A DNA stretch of 64,000 nucleotides from Thermaerobacillus caldiproteolyticus (GTDB taxonomy: Bacteria; Bacillota; Bacilli; Bacillales; Anoxybacillaceae). The notes below the pieces were generated by a model that had not been told where the DNA came from, did not search any database, and saw only the letters and a list, made by a program, of their open reading frames with translations. Position 1 is the first letter of the stretch, and each line of letters opens with the position of its first letter. This document shows, piece after piece, positions 18,830-27,821 of the stretch. The DNA is taken from NCBI RefSeq assembly GCF_013761245.1, contig NZ_JACDUT010000008.1:1-64000 (forward strand), read 5' to 3'. A program made the position numbers and the translations under genes.

Positions 18830-19699
18830 ATGAAGCACGTATCAAAGCCATTACCACCTTATATGAAAACAGAAAACGGTGAACTTTGGTTAACAGAAGA
18901 TGATCGTGAAAACTTAAAAATCAGCTATCGGATTAAAGACATCATTTTTTCCGAGCAGTCTCCATTCCAACATGTAATGATTTTGGACTCCTACGATTTC
19001 GGAAGAATGCTCGTTCTTGATGGAGTTGTACAAACAACGTCGATTGACGGTCATATTTATAATGAAATGATTTCTCATGTTCCACTTCAATTCCATCCAG
19101 CACCGAAAAAGGTATTAATTATCGGCGGTGGAGATTGTGGTGCAGCCAGAGAAGTGGCGAAATATGAACAAGTCGAGGAAATTCACCTCGTTGAGATTGA
19201 TGAGATGGTCGTTACTTCATGCAAAAACTATCTTCCAGATGTTTCTGGTAATCTTTCGGATCCACGCGTCCGTTATGTATATACTGATGGAGTTGCTTTT
19301 GTGAAAGAGCATGTTAATACGTATGATGTGATTATTATTGATTCCTCTGATCCAGTTGGACCAGCGAAAGAACTGTTTTCATATGACTTTTATGCAAGTG
19401 TCCGTCGCGCATTAAAAGAAGACGGGCTTATGGTTTGTCAAAGCCAGTCTCCGATTTTTCATATGGATGTATTAAAACAAACGTACGCAAATATTTGTCA
19501 ATTATTCCCGTATGCGTCGATTTATACCGCAACCGTACCAACATATCCTGGTGGGTTATGGAGTTTTACCATCGGGGCAAACATTCCTCTTTCACTTCCG
19601 GAAACGACGTCCTTACCATCTGATACAAAATATATTAATGAAGCGGTGCTTAAACAATGCTTCCAGTTGCCGCAATTTATGCGGAAGGAGCTTGTTTAA
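18830..19699 (+). CDS. speE: Spermidine synthase-type aminopropyltransferase
   Basis: 289 residues from ATG 18830 (RBS AAGGAGGTTACA). An N-terminal beta domain is followed by a Rossmann methyltransferase-like fold with 'VLIIGGGDCGAAREV' and 'DVIIIDSSDPVGPAKELF', which carries the catalytic Asp and binds decarboxylated SAM. The usual GGGDGG is GGGDCGA here. It transfers aminopropyl groups to putrescine or a related polyamine. It is not next to speB or speD, so it may be a second, stand-alone copy; thermophiles often have several aminopropyltransferases with different acceptors. A terminator follows. Confidence 0.88.
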   Translation: MKHVSKPLPPYMKTENGELWLTEDDRENLKISYRIKDIIFSEQSPFQHVMILDSYDFGRMLVLDGVVQTTSIDGHIYNEMISHVPLQFHPAPKKVLIIGGGDCGAAREVAKYEQVEEIHLVEIDEMVVTSCKNYLPDVSGNLSDPRVRYVYTDGVAFVKEHVNTYDVIIIDSSDPVGPAKELFSYDFYASVRRALKEDGLMVCQSQSPIFHMDVLKQTYANICQLFPYASIYTATVPTYPGGLWSFTIGANIPLSLPETTSLPSDTKYINEAVLKQCFQLPQFMRKELV

Positions 19700-19709
19700 T
19701 CCTTCACAA

Positions 19710-19743
19710 AAAAAGAGCAGTCAGATATCTGACTGCTCTTTTT
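19710..19743 (+). terminator. Terminator of speE
   Basis: AAGAGCAGTCA / TGACTGCTCTTT around GATATC. Confidence 0.9.
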
Positions 19744-19915
19744 GAATAAAAAGTACATTTCATCTAAATGGCGACCATCTCCTCACGACGCTTCAATCCC
19801 ACTGCAGCGGGAGGATATGCTGCCGGACATTCGGCCGGCCACAAAACGTGACAGAGCCGAATTCAATGAACCCTTCCTCGCTGGCCCTCTGAAACGCTTC
19901 GAGGATAGGAGATCA

Positions 19916-21079
19916 TCACCCATCCAAAGTATGATTGGCAACAAGTGAAAGCGTGATATCATCAGCAGGCGGATTATGTAATCCGGCACGTACATCACGA
20001 TAATAACGTTGGAGCGGATGAGATGAAAATAAACTTTGTCCTCCGACTACGCGCATCGCTAAATCAACAACTTTCACTGCTGTATTTGTGGCGACATATT
20101 TAACAACGGCGAGTTCTTGTTTCATCTCGGCTCGTTTCTCTGGATTGCGATCCCATTGATCGGCGATCGAATACATAAAATGACGTGCGGTCATGAGGTT
20201 AATGTCAATCTCTGCGATTTTTCTCCGCACTTCCGGCACGTTGGCAATCGGGTGGGGCAAGCTGTTTGGCTGATACGTTTTTGCAAATGCAATCGCTTCA
20301 TTGCGCGCCGCGATGGCAATGCCTAAATAACAAGCAGGAATATGCAATAACCACCCTTGTGGCTGGCCTTTTTTCTGTGGTGATAATCTTTCCACAAGGG
20401 CCTCTTCTTCCACTTCTACATACTCGAGTATTAAGTCATCGCTCCTTGTTCCTCTCATCCCGAGAGTATTCCATGTTTCTTCAATTTTGAGGCCATCAGC
20501 GGATTTCGGAATAAGGAAATTAGCTACTTCCCCCGTTTCTTTAATGGTGGCGGACACGATAAAATAATCAAGCGCCGGAGCGAGCGATGTATACGTTTTC
20601 CGACCATGAATCACCCAGCGGCCATTTCGCTTTTCTGCTGTCGTTTCCGGCTTTCCGCCGCGCGCAGGACTTCCTGTTGCTTTCTCCGATTGAGCGCTGT
20701 TAAGTAGCCGTTGCTCTTCAACAATTTCTTTGCACACACGCGCAAACAAGGATGGATTCCACTTTTTCTCTTGCGCAAGATTCATGACGAGTCCTAAGTG
20801 CCAACCAAGCGATAAAGCCGTAGCTCCGTCTCCTTGCGCAATCGTCTCTTGAACTAGTAAAAATTCATAGAGAGAAATTTCTTCCCCTCCGTATTGTTTA
20901 GGAACGGTAAGAGAAAGAAAACGCGCTTTTTTTAGGTCGGTAAAATTTTCGAATGGAAATGTTGCCTGTTCGTCATACCAATGAGCGCGCTTCCGAAACT
21001 GTTCTGCTAGCTGTGCTGCTTGTTCATGCAGTCGTTTCTCCCGTTCGGTGCGAAGAAATAAATGATATAACTCGCTCAT
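19916..21079 (-). CDS. Acyl-CoA dehydrogenase family flavoenzyme (YdbM-like)
   Basis: 387 residues from ATG 21079. It has the three-domain acyl-CoA dehydrogenase layout: N-terminal helices, a middle beta domain ('SEKATGSPARGG', 'HGRKTYTSLAPALDYFIV') and C-terminal helices ('VVGGQSLFSSHPLQRYYRD'). The pattern resembles B. subtilis YdbM and the sulfur-assimilation monooxygenase-like (SfnB/DszC) branch rather than classical beta-oxidation enzymes, because the catalytic Glu context of fatty-acid enzymes is not evident. The substrate is unknown. The downstream 170 nt to the speE terminator is unusually GC-rich and unassigned. Confidence 0.8.
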   Translation of the reverse strand: MSELYHLFLRTEREKRLHEQAAQLAEQFRKRAHWYDEQATFPFENFTDLKKARFLSLTVPKQYGGEEISLYEFLLVQETIAQGDGATALSLGWHLGLVMNLAQEKKWNPSLFARVCKEIVEEQRLLNSAQSEKATGSPARGGKPETTAEKRNGRWVIHGRKTYTSLAPALDYFIVSATIKETGEVANFLIPKSADGLKIEETWNTLGMRGTRSDDLILEYVEVEEEALVERLSPQKKGQPQGWLLHIPACYLGIAIAARNEAIAFAKTYQPNSLPHPIANVPEVRRKIAEIDINLMTARHFMYSIADQWDRNPEKRAEMKQELAVVKYVATNTAVKVVDLAMRVVGGQSLFSSHPLQRYYRDVRAGLHNPPADDITLSLVANHTLDG

Positions 21080-21153
21080 GACTCTCCCCTTTTCTTTTTT
21101 CATTTGTTCTTCATTTTACCCGTTATCCAAGAAGAATGAAAATGATATGCAGC

Positions 21154-22653
21154 TTAAAGCGCAAATAACTGACGAACATCTCTGTCATCTTGATGATGAT
21201 AAAACTCATTTTTTGTTTGATCATACATATATTCTTGTTTCCACTCGCCTTTATGCCGCGTAATGAGTCGAATGGCACGAACGATTTCGTATATTTCTTC
21301 GTTTGTCATAATCGGATGAACAGAAATCCGCACCCATCCCGGTTTGTACAACAAATTACCCGCTTTGACTTGTTTCATGATTTCATGTGATGTTGCTTGG
21401 TCAATATTCAACAAATAATGACCATACGGACCTGCGCATGAGCATCCTCCACGCACTTGAATGCCGAAGCGGTCATTCAATACTTTGACAACTAAGTTAT
21501 AATGCATTCCTTCAATAATAAATGAGACAATGCCAAGCCGGTCTTCCCTCTTTCCTTCTAAAATACGAACCCCGGGAATTCGCTTCATATGCGATAAAAG
21601 TAATGTCGCTAATTCTTTTTCCCGTTGCAAAATACGATCAACGCCCATTTTTTCTTTCAGCTTAATGGCTAATGCGGCCTTAATCGTTTGTAAAAATGGC
21701 GGTGTCCCTCCATCTTCACGCGATTCAATATCATCGACATATTGATATTCTCCCCATGGATTAGTCCATAGTACAGTTCCGCCCCCCGGATGATCAGGAA
21801 TACGATTTTTATATAAGCGTGCATTAAAAATGAGCACGCCAGCACTACCTGGCCCTCCTAAAAATTTATGGGGCGAAAAATAAATGCCGTCTAATTGTTC
21901 CAGTGGATCATCTGGATGCATATTGATGGAAACGTATGGAGCTGAAGCAGCAAAATCGATAAAGCAAATCCCTCCATGTTCGTGCATGACTTTTGCTAGC
22001 GTATGATAAGGAGTTTGAATACCTGTGACATTCGAGCAAGCAGTAAACGCGCCGATTTTTAACGGTCGATGGGCGTATTGTTGCAACAGTTCTTGTAAAT
22101 GATCGATATCGACATCGCCGTTTGCTGTTGGCCGAATCGTGACGACATCTCCGATCGTCTCCATCCATGATAACATATTGGAATGATGCTCCATATGAGT
22201 GATAAAGATGATCGGTCTTTTGTCTTCAGGGAGTTGTATATAGGACTTGAGTTGTTCAGGTACACGTAACCCAAGTAAGCGTTGAAGCTTATTAATGGCA
22301 CCGGTCATTCCTGATCCTTCCATAATTAATATATCATCTTGTCCCGCGTTAACATGATGTTTGATAATTTCTTTCGCTTGTTTGTACGCTAGTGTGATTT
22401 TTGTACTTGCAATATTCGATTCCGTATGCGTGTTGGCAACATACGGACCTAATTCTTCTATGATTTTTTGTTCAATCGGCTTATAAAGACGTCCGCTTGC
22501 TGTCCAGTCAGCATAAATCATTCGCTGTTGTCCGAAGGGGGAGGTAAACGGATAATTCGTTCCAATGGTCGCCTCACGAAATGGTTGAAAGTACGCTTCT
22601 AACTCTCCACGGCATATAAACGTCGTATCTCCAATAGTTGCTTTGATTTCCAT
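21154..22653 (-). CDS. Aminotransferase class V PLP enzyme (cysteine desulfurase-like)
   Basis: 499 residues, longer than IscS/SufS (~400). The PLP lysine is in 'YFSPHKFLGGPGS', and a candidate catalytic cysteine lies in 'RGGCSCAGPYGH'. The N-terminal 'RMIYADWTASGRLY' is typical of a class-V subgroup found across Bacillaceae. The C-terminal ~40 residues are an acidic, His-rich tail. It could release sulfur from cysteine or act on another amino acid; no scaffold protein gene is adjacent. RBS AAGGAGGAACC before ATG 22653. It lies ~75 nt upstream of the acyl-CoA dehydrogenase on the same strand, so they may share a transcript in sulfur-compound metabolism (inference). Confidence 0.85.
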   Translation of the reverse strand: MEIKATIGDTTFICRGELEAYFQPFREATIGTNYPFTSPFGQQRMIYADWTASGRLYKPIEQKIIEELGPYVANTHTESNIASTKITLAYKQAKEIIKHHVNAGQDDILIMEGSGMTGAINKLQRLLGLRVPEQLKSYIQLPEDKRPIIFITHMEHHSNMLSWMETIGDVVTIRPTANGDVDIDHLQELLQQYAHRPLKIGAFTACSNVTGIQTPYHTLAKVMHEHGGICFIDFAASAPYVSINMHPDDPLEQLDGIYFSPHKFLGGPGSAGVLIFNARLYKNRIPDHPGGGTVLWTNPWGEYQYVDDIESREDGGTPPFLQTIKAALAIKLKEKMGVDRILQREKELATLLLSHMKRIPGVRILEGKREDRLGIVSFIIEGMHYNLVVKVLNDRFGIQVRGGCSCAGPYGHYLLNIDQATSHEIMKQVKAGNLLYKPGWVRISVHPIMTNEEIYEIVRAIRLITRHKGEWKQEYMYDQTKNEFYHHQDDRDVRQLFAL

Positions 22654-23173
22654 TGTGGTTCCTCCTTCCTGTACTTTTTACTCATACAGTATGTGAGGAG
22701 CGGAAAAATGGTCAATAAAAAAAGCTGTCATAAATAAGGAACAGCTGTACAGACGGCGGAAAATTGTTTATTTCTTACGATATAGGAAACTCATCATAGA
22801 GCTAACAAAAAATATTATTTTTGATCAAGACAATCGCTTATCAAGTGTGTTTCATAGTGAAAAAACAAATAAAAACGGAAAAGAGCTAGAATATTCTATA
22901 CAAAAACAATTAATGAAATACTGGTGTTTTTTATGAGCATTGGTGCAATCAGTTTTTATTCAGCATAATGGGAACAAGAAAAGTTGTCCATATGATTTTG
23001 AACAACAAAACAAAAAGGAATTAGAGCGGTTTTTCTCTAGTTCCTTATTGATATTTGTAATTATTAAAAGGGATGTTCAATATCATACCGTTATTAAAAC
23101 ATTCGGATTGTAAGAGGCGGCTGGCGTCGTAGGGGACTGACTATTTCCAACAGTTAATCATATATTCGTTGTG
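22654..23173. other. Intergenic region without assignable gene
   Basis: About 500 nt, A+T rich. A hairpin AAGGAATTAGAG / CTCTAGTTCCTT at about 23012-23045 could terminate transcription in either direction. Short open patches near 22930-22990 are interrupted by stops. Confidence 0.45.
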
Positions 23174-23596
23174 CTATTTCACTTGTTCTGAATCGGAAAG
23201 AACATAACATTGCAGTCTCTCTCGTAAATCGTCGGGAAGGTATTCGCTTTGCTGTGTCTCGAAATTAAAATAAACAACGGCTGCTTCGCCAAGAGCAATC
23301 AATGTTCCTGTTTTCGCATCCAAAATGCGATGAACGAGCTGAAAACTTTTATTGCCGATTTTTGAGACGTTTGTTTCGATTTTCAGTGTTTGCCCGAAAT
23401 ACGCTTGATTGACGAAATCACATTTCGCAGAAGCAAGAATAAATCGCCATGTTGTAACGTCTGTTCCGTAGCCTAATTGCTCAAACAGACGAATCCGCGC
23501 TTCTTCTAGATAAACGAAATAACTCGTATTGTTCACATGTCCAAGCGCATCTGTCTCACTAAAACGCACTGTTACGTTTGTAACATGGGTTGCCAT
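23174..23596 (-). CDS. Acyl-CoA thioesterase (4-hydroxybenzoyl-CoA thioesterase fold)
   Basis: 140 residues with the hotdog-fold signature 'TDALGHVNNTSYFVYLEEAR' (Asp near residue 16), typical of YbgC/FadM-type thioesterases. It hydrolyses acyl-CoA esters in the cytoplasm; the chain specificity is not visible. RBS GGGTGATCG before ATG 23596. A near-palindrome TGACCAGTCA (23617-23626) just upstream resembles TetR-family lipid regulators' operators. Confidence 0.9.
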   Translation of the reverse strand: MATHVTNVTVRFSETDALGHVNNTSYFVYLEEARIRLFEQLGYGTDVTTWRFILASAKCDFVNQAYFGQTLKIETNVSKIGNKSFQLVHRILDAKTGTLIALGEAAVVYFNFETQQSEYLPDDLRERLQCYVLSDSEQVK

Positions 23597-23615
23597 ACGA
23601 TCACCCCTTCTTTTA

Positions 23616-23633
23616 TTGACCAGTCAGTATGCA
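23616..23633. promoter_or_regulatory. Possible TetR-type operator upstream of the thioesterase gene
   Basis: TTGACCAGTCAGTATGCA contains the inverted half-sites TGAC/GTCA with 2-nt spacing. Position only; no regulator is nearby. Confidence 0.3.
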
Positions 23634-23704
23634 ATAGTTATTTCTTTTATCATAGCGAGAATGGTTTCTTATTTCAAAAATATTTTGTAAATTTATATTT
23701 GGTT

Positions 23705-23727
23705 ATTTAGAACATAGTTTGTATAAA
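23705..23727 (-). promoter_or_regulatory. Ter site 2
   Basis: The minus strand contains ACAAACTATGTTCTAAAT, 15 of which (AACTATGTTCTAAAT) are identical to Ter site 1. It lies between the thioesterase gene and the antiporter gene, in the same orientation as the other Ter sites. Confidence 0.85.
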
Positions 23728-23765
23728 TAATATAATAACCGATGGAACAAACCATCGGCTTTTAT

Positions 23766-25178
23766 TTACGCCAAAAATATCGGAGCGATCACGTAGCTAA
23801 TTAAAGAAAGACCGCCGCACAATAAAGAAATTTTTAGTTTATACTTTGCATATTCCATTAAGTCTAAATCCATGATTGAAGCAGTTGTAATCGTCGTATC
23901 CCCTAATGGAGAAGCAAAAGCGCCGAATGTCCCGCTTGCAAATACTGCGCCAATCGTCATGGGCAACGATGCTCCTGTCGCCGCTGCTAATGTAACACCA
24001 AGCGGCATAAAGAGCCCCCATGTCCCCCAAGATGTTCCGATAAAATAGGAAATTGATGAACCAAGAGCAAACATCGTAGCCGGAACAATTTCTTTCGGAA
24101 GCAATGTCCCAAACGTAGACGAGATATACCGCGAGAATCCCAAATCCTCCGCTGTCAGCGACAACGCCCAAACAAGGAGAAGCATGCCGATCGGTGCCAT
24201 GAGTTGATTTCCACCATCAAAAAAGTGATAAATGAGCTCATGAAGCGGCTGACGACGAAATAAATAAAACAGCGTGGTGATGATGATCGTGACAAAAAGC
24301 GCAAGCAGCATCGCTAACGTTGCATCTGCTGTGGAAAAGGCTGCTAAAATTGTATTTGCTCCTTTTTTACTTCCGTCATACCAAAAGAAAAATATCGTCA
24401 ATACAAGAACGAGAAAAAGCGGAAAAAATAGATGAAGCGGTTCACCGACGACTAATGCAAGCTCTTTTTTCAATCCTAATCGGTGAAATTGATTCGTTTC
24501 CCCTTCTGCTCTTTCCCTCCCTTCTTTCCCGATCCGAATATTCATAAATGTTGTCACTAATCCTACGATAAGAGCAATGATCGCAAAAAAATTATATGGT
24601 AAGCTGGCAAGAAAAAGTTGATACGCTGACGTCTTCACTCCATTTTGGTTGAGCGCTCCTTCAACAACAGACGTCATAAAGCCGACAAATGCCGTTGCGG
24701 CCGGTAACAACACGATAATCGGTTCAGTTGAAACATCGATAATATACGCCATTCTCCGTTTATCGATCCGAAACTTTCCGAGAATCGATTTCATGACTGG
24801 ACCGATTAACATAGTGCGAAACATCGGAGTAAAAAATGTAAATGGAACAGTAAGCCATATAAACAATAACATACGATGCTTCGAATGAAGCTTTTGACTA
24901 ATCCATTGAACAAACCCTTTGATTCCACCAGTAATTTGCATCATACCAATCAGCGCGCCGAATAAGTACAGAAACATGACAACTTTCACATGTTCGATAT
25001 CTGTTATCGTCTGTAATAATGCATTTACAGCCCTTTTAATCGCATAGAGCCAATGCTTCTCTAAGCAAAAAGCTCCAACAATCAGCCCTATTACGAGCCC
25101 CGGCAATATTTCGCGAAGCCAAATCGAGAGTGGAATGACAATCAGAAATGGCAATAACGAAATCCATGTTCCTTGCAA
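23766..25178 (-). CDS. NhaC-family Na+/H+ antiporter
   Basis: About 470 residues with ~11-12 hydrophobic segments. It has a typical NhaC-type core ('DVSTEPIIVLLPAATAF', 'SISYFIGTSWGTWG', 'ASPLGDTTITTASIMD'). It exports Na+ (or exchanges an organic cation or acid; the family is broad) in return for protons at the cytoplasmic membrane. TTG 25178 is preferred as the start because AAAGGTGGTGAA precedes it. ATG 25214 lies upstream without a ribosome site. Flanked by Ter-like sites on both sides. Confidence 0.85.
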   Translation of the reverse strand: MQGTWISLLPFLIVIPLSIWLREILPGLVIGLIVGAFCLEKHWLYAIKRAVNALLQTITDIEHVKVVMFLYLFGALIGMMQITGGIKGFVQWISQKLHSKHRMLLFIWLTVPFTFFTPMFRTMLIGPVMKSILGKFRIDKRRMAYIIDVSTEPIIVLLPAATAFVGFMTSVVEGALNQNGVKTSAYQLFLASLPYNFFAIIALIVGLVTTFMNIRIGKEGRERAEGETNQFHRLGLKKELALVVGEPLHLFFPLFLVLVLTIFFFWYDGSKKGANTILAAFSTADATLAMLLALFVTIIITTLFYLFRRQPLHELIYHFFDGGNQLMAPIGMLLLVWALSLTAEDLGFSRYISSTFGTLLPKEIVPATMFALGSSISYFIGTSWGTWGLFMPLGVTLAAATGASLPMTIGAVFASGTFGAFASPLGDTTITTASIMDLDLMEYAKYKLKISLLCGGLSLISYVIAPIFLA

Positions 25179-25249
25179 CGTATTCACCACCTTTGTCGTT
25201 ACAAGGATAGCCATAAATGAGAAAAACTATTACAGTTCTTAATTTGATT

Positions 25250-25272
25250 ATTTAAAACATAGTTTAATTAAA
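25250..25272 (-). promoter_or_regulatory. Ter site 3
   Basis: The minus strand reads TTAATTAAACTATGTTTTAAAT, one mismatch (T for C) from the core shared by the other sites. It lies between the antiporter and the treR terminator, same orientation. Confidence 0.75.
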
Positions 25273-25278
25273 TAAAAT

Positions 25279-25313
25279 ACAAAAACAGCACTTGCCCGCT
25301 TGCAAGTGCTGTT
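25279..25313 (-). terminator. Terminator of the tre operon
   Basis: AACAGCACTTGC / GCAAGTGCTGTT, with an A-run on the plus strand. Confidence 0.9.
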
Positions 25314-26029
25314 CAATGATTTCTTCTCGCAAAATCAACAAAGCGAAATTTATCTAGTCGGTGTCGTGATTCCGTAAATTGAAACAAACTGGCATCATCT
25401 AAATAAACAAAATTTTTCACGACAACGACATGATCATACCCGTTTAAGTCTAAATATTTTCGGTCCTCGTCAGTCACTTTGTCGACAAACATTTCTTTTT
25501 TTGCAAAGCTGATTTTCAATTTTAATTTATTTTCAATATACTCGTATATGGAATCCTCACAAATCGCCCGCGTCAAAACAGGAACAAATTTTTTATGAAA
25601 AAAATCTTTGTCTAAAATAATGTGTTCTCCATCGATTTTTCGAGAACGAACGACTTTCCATATCTCATCTTTGTTCGTTACATGCAAATGCTTTTTTAAA
25701 TATTCTCCCGGCTTGATGACCTCTAATTCATGAACAATCGTTTTCGCCGGCGTTTTCATTTTTTGTGCCAACTCTTTAAAGCTGACTAAGCCCGATACAG
25801 GAAAATCGTATTTTCCAACATCAAGAACGATGGAACCTTTTCCCTTCATTTTTTGAATATACCCGTGTTCAGATAACAGATTGAGCGCTTTGCGAATCGT
25901 TTCCCGCGATGTTTCATATTGCTCGGCTAATTCGTTTTCCGATGGAAGTTTATCATAGGGTTTCCAATGTCCTTGGCGAATTTTTGAGACAATATCATGA
26001 TAAATGGATAAATATTTGTTTTCATACAT
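25313..26029 (-). CDS. treR: Trehalose operon repressor TreR (GntR family)
   Basis: 238 residues from ATG 26029. The GntR winged helix ('LPSENELAEQYETSRETIRKAL') is followed by a UTRA effector domain ending 'FQFTESRHRLDKFRFVDFARR', matching B. subtilis TreR. Trehalose-6-phosphate releases it from the tre operators. An upstream ATG (26056) overlaps the treA stop in an ATGA quartet and could allow coupled translation, but family alignment favours 26029. Last gene of treP-treA-treR. Confidence 0.95.
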   Translation of the reverse strand: MYENKYLSIYHDIVSKIRQGHWKPYDKLPSENELAEQYETSRETIRKALNLLSEHGYIQKMKGKGSIVLDVGKYDFPVSGLVSFKELAQKMKTPAKTIVHELEVIKPGEYLKKHLHVTNKDEIWKVVRSRKIDGEHIILDKDFFHKKFVPVLTRAICEDSIYEYIENKLKLKISFAKKEMFVDKVTDEDRKYLDLNGYDHVVVVKNFVYLDDASLFQFTESRHRLDKFRFVDFARRNH

Positions 26030-26052
26030 ATCGATCACCGACATGTATTGTA

Positions 26053-27744
26053 TCATGATTTCGTTAAGTAATAAACAATCGCTTCATACGGGCGCAAGAC
26101 GATTGTTTTAAACTGCTCTGGTGAATCCTCATAGTTCGAAAGCAAAATTTGACTTGTATATCCGCTCACATCTACTTCGCTTGGAAGAATAAACGTCGTC
26201 TCTTTTCCATAAAAGTTATTGACAACAAGAAGCTTCTCATTTTTCCCGTTTCGTATATAGGCAAAAATGTCTGGATGATCTTCAAGTAATAGTTGATAAT
26301 CACCTGTTGTAATAATGTCATATTGTTTTCGTAATTGGATAAGGCGTTGGTAATGATAAAAAATCGATGTCGGATCCGCAAGCGCATTTTTGACATTAAT
26401 GTCTTTGTAGTTTGATGCCACACGAATCCAAGGCGTACCCGTTGTAAATCCTGCATGCTCACTGTCATCCCACTGCATCGGGGTGCGTGAATTATCGCGT
26501 GACTTTCGCTTTAAAATGTCAAGTACTTCTTCTTTTGATTTTCCTTTTTCTTGTAAAATTTTGTACATGTTTAACGATTCGACATCCCGATAATCTTCAA
26601 TTCGCTCGAATTTCGGGTCGGTCATGCCGATTTCTTCTCCTTGGTAAATATAAGGTGTTCCTTGCATCATATGAATGACCGTCGCGAGCATTTTCGCTGA
26701 TTCCTTATGATACTTCCCGTCATCTCCATACCGTGACACAATGCGCGGCTGGTCATGGTTGCACCAAAATAGTGCGTTCCATCCGCCGCCTTTATGCATT
26801 TCCACTTGCCATGTCGATAAAATTCGTTTTAAAGCTAGAAAATCAAAATCGGCTACTGCCCATTTTTCCCCATTCGGATAATCGACTTTTAAGTGATGAA
26901 AATTAAATGTCATATTTAATTCTTTGCGCTCTGGGTTTGTATATTTGATGCAATGGTCAATCGTTGTCGATGACATTTCCCCGACCGTCATAATGTCGTA
27001 TTTCGAAAACACTTCCCGATTCATTTCTTGCAAAAATTCATGAATGCGCGGCCCATCAGTATAAAACTTTCGCCCATCTCCCGGAGGTACAGAACCGTCA
27101 TCATCTAAAAATCGCTGATCTTTCGACAACAAATTAATGACATCTAAGCGAAATCCATCAATACCTTTTTGAAACCAAAAATGCATCATCTCATAAACGC
27201 GGCGGCGAAGTGCTTCGTTCTCCCAGTTCAAATCCGCTTGCGTCACGTCAAATAAATGCAAGTAATATTGCCCTGTTTGTTCATCGTACTCCCAAGCCGA
27301 TCCTCCAAACTTTGATTCCCAGTTCGTTGGAGCACTACCATCGGCTTTTCCATCTTTCCAAATATAAAAATCACGATACGGATTGTCTTTGGAAGAGCGA
27401 GCCTGTCGGAACCACTCATGGTCAGTCGAGGTGTGATTGACGACCATGTCCATAATGATTTTCATGTCGCGTCGATGTACTTCCGAGACTAACCGTTCAA
27501 AATCTGCCATCGTGCCGTACTCATGATGAATTTGGAAATAGTCGCTAATATCGTAACCATTGTCGCGCTGTGGGGATTGATAAATCGGCGTTAACCAAAT
27601 GACATCGACTCCCAGTGTTTTTAAATAATCAAGTTTTTCAATAATACCTTGTAAATCACCGATTCCATCACCATTCGTATCGTTGAAGCTTTTCGGATAA
27701 ATTTGATAGACAACAGCTTTTTTCCACCATGGTTGTTTGTTCAT
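26053..27744 (-). CDS. treA: Alpha,alpha-phosphotrehalase (GH13)
   Basis: 563 residues from ATG 27744 (RBS GAGGTGGTG). It is a GH13 alpha-amylase-type barrel with 'YQIYPKSFNDTNGDGIGD', a catalytic Asp in 'GFRLDVINL', an acid Glu in 'TVGEMSS' and 'NHDQPR'. It cleaves the trehalose-6-phosphate delivered by TreP to glucose and glucose-6-phosphate. The upstream extension to 27819 has no family match. It follows treP by ~75 nt. Confidence 0.96.
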   Translation of the reverse strand: MNKQPWWKKAVVYQIYPKSFNDTNGDGIGDLQGIIEKLDYLKTLGVDVIWLTPIYQSPQRDNGYDISDYFQIHHEYGTMADFERLVSEVHRRDMKIIMDMVVNHTSTDHEWFRQARSSKDNPYRDFYIWKDGKADGSAPTNWESKFGGSAWEYDEQTGQYYLHLFDVTQADLNWENEALRRRVYEMMHFWFQKGIDGFRLDVINLLSKDQRFLDDDGSVPPGDGRKFYTDGPRIHEFLQEMNREVFSKYDIMTVGEMSSTTIDHCIKYTNPERKELNMTFNFHHLKVDYPNGEKWAVADFDFLALKRILSTWQVEMHKGGGWNALFWCNHDQPRIVSRYGDDGKYHKESAKMLATVIHMMQGTPYIYQGEEIGMTDPKFERIEDYRDVESLNMYKILQEKGKSKEEVLDILKRKSRDNSRTPMQWDDSEHAGFTTGTPWIRVASNYKDINVKNALADPTSIFYHYQRLIQLRKQYDIITTGDYQLLLEDHPDIFAYIRNGKNEKLLVVNNFYGKETTFILPSEVDVSGYTSQILLSNYEDSPEQFKTIVLRPYEAIVYYLTKS

Positions 27745-27821
27745 TGCTGGCACCACCTCTATATTTATTGATAAAAACGATACCATTGGCGAAACATCCC
27801 CCACCAATGGTACCTTCATCG

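Noticed and set aside
19742-19998. Overlapping ORFs on both strands after speE
   Set aside because: Neither has an RBS or a recognisable pattern. They follow from the high G+C of the stretch.
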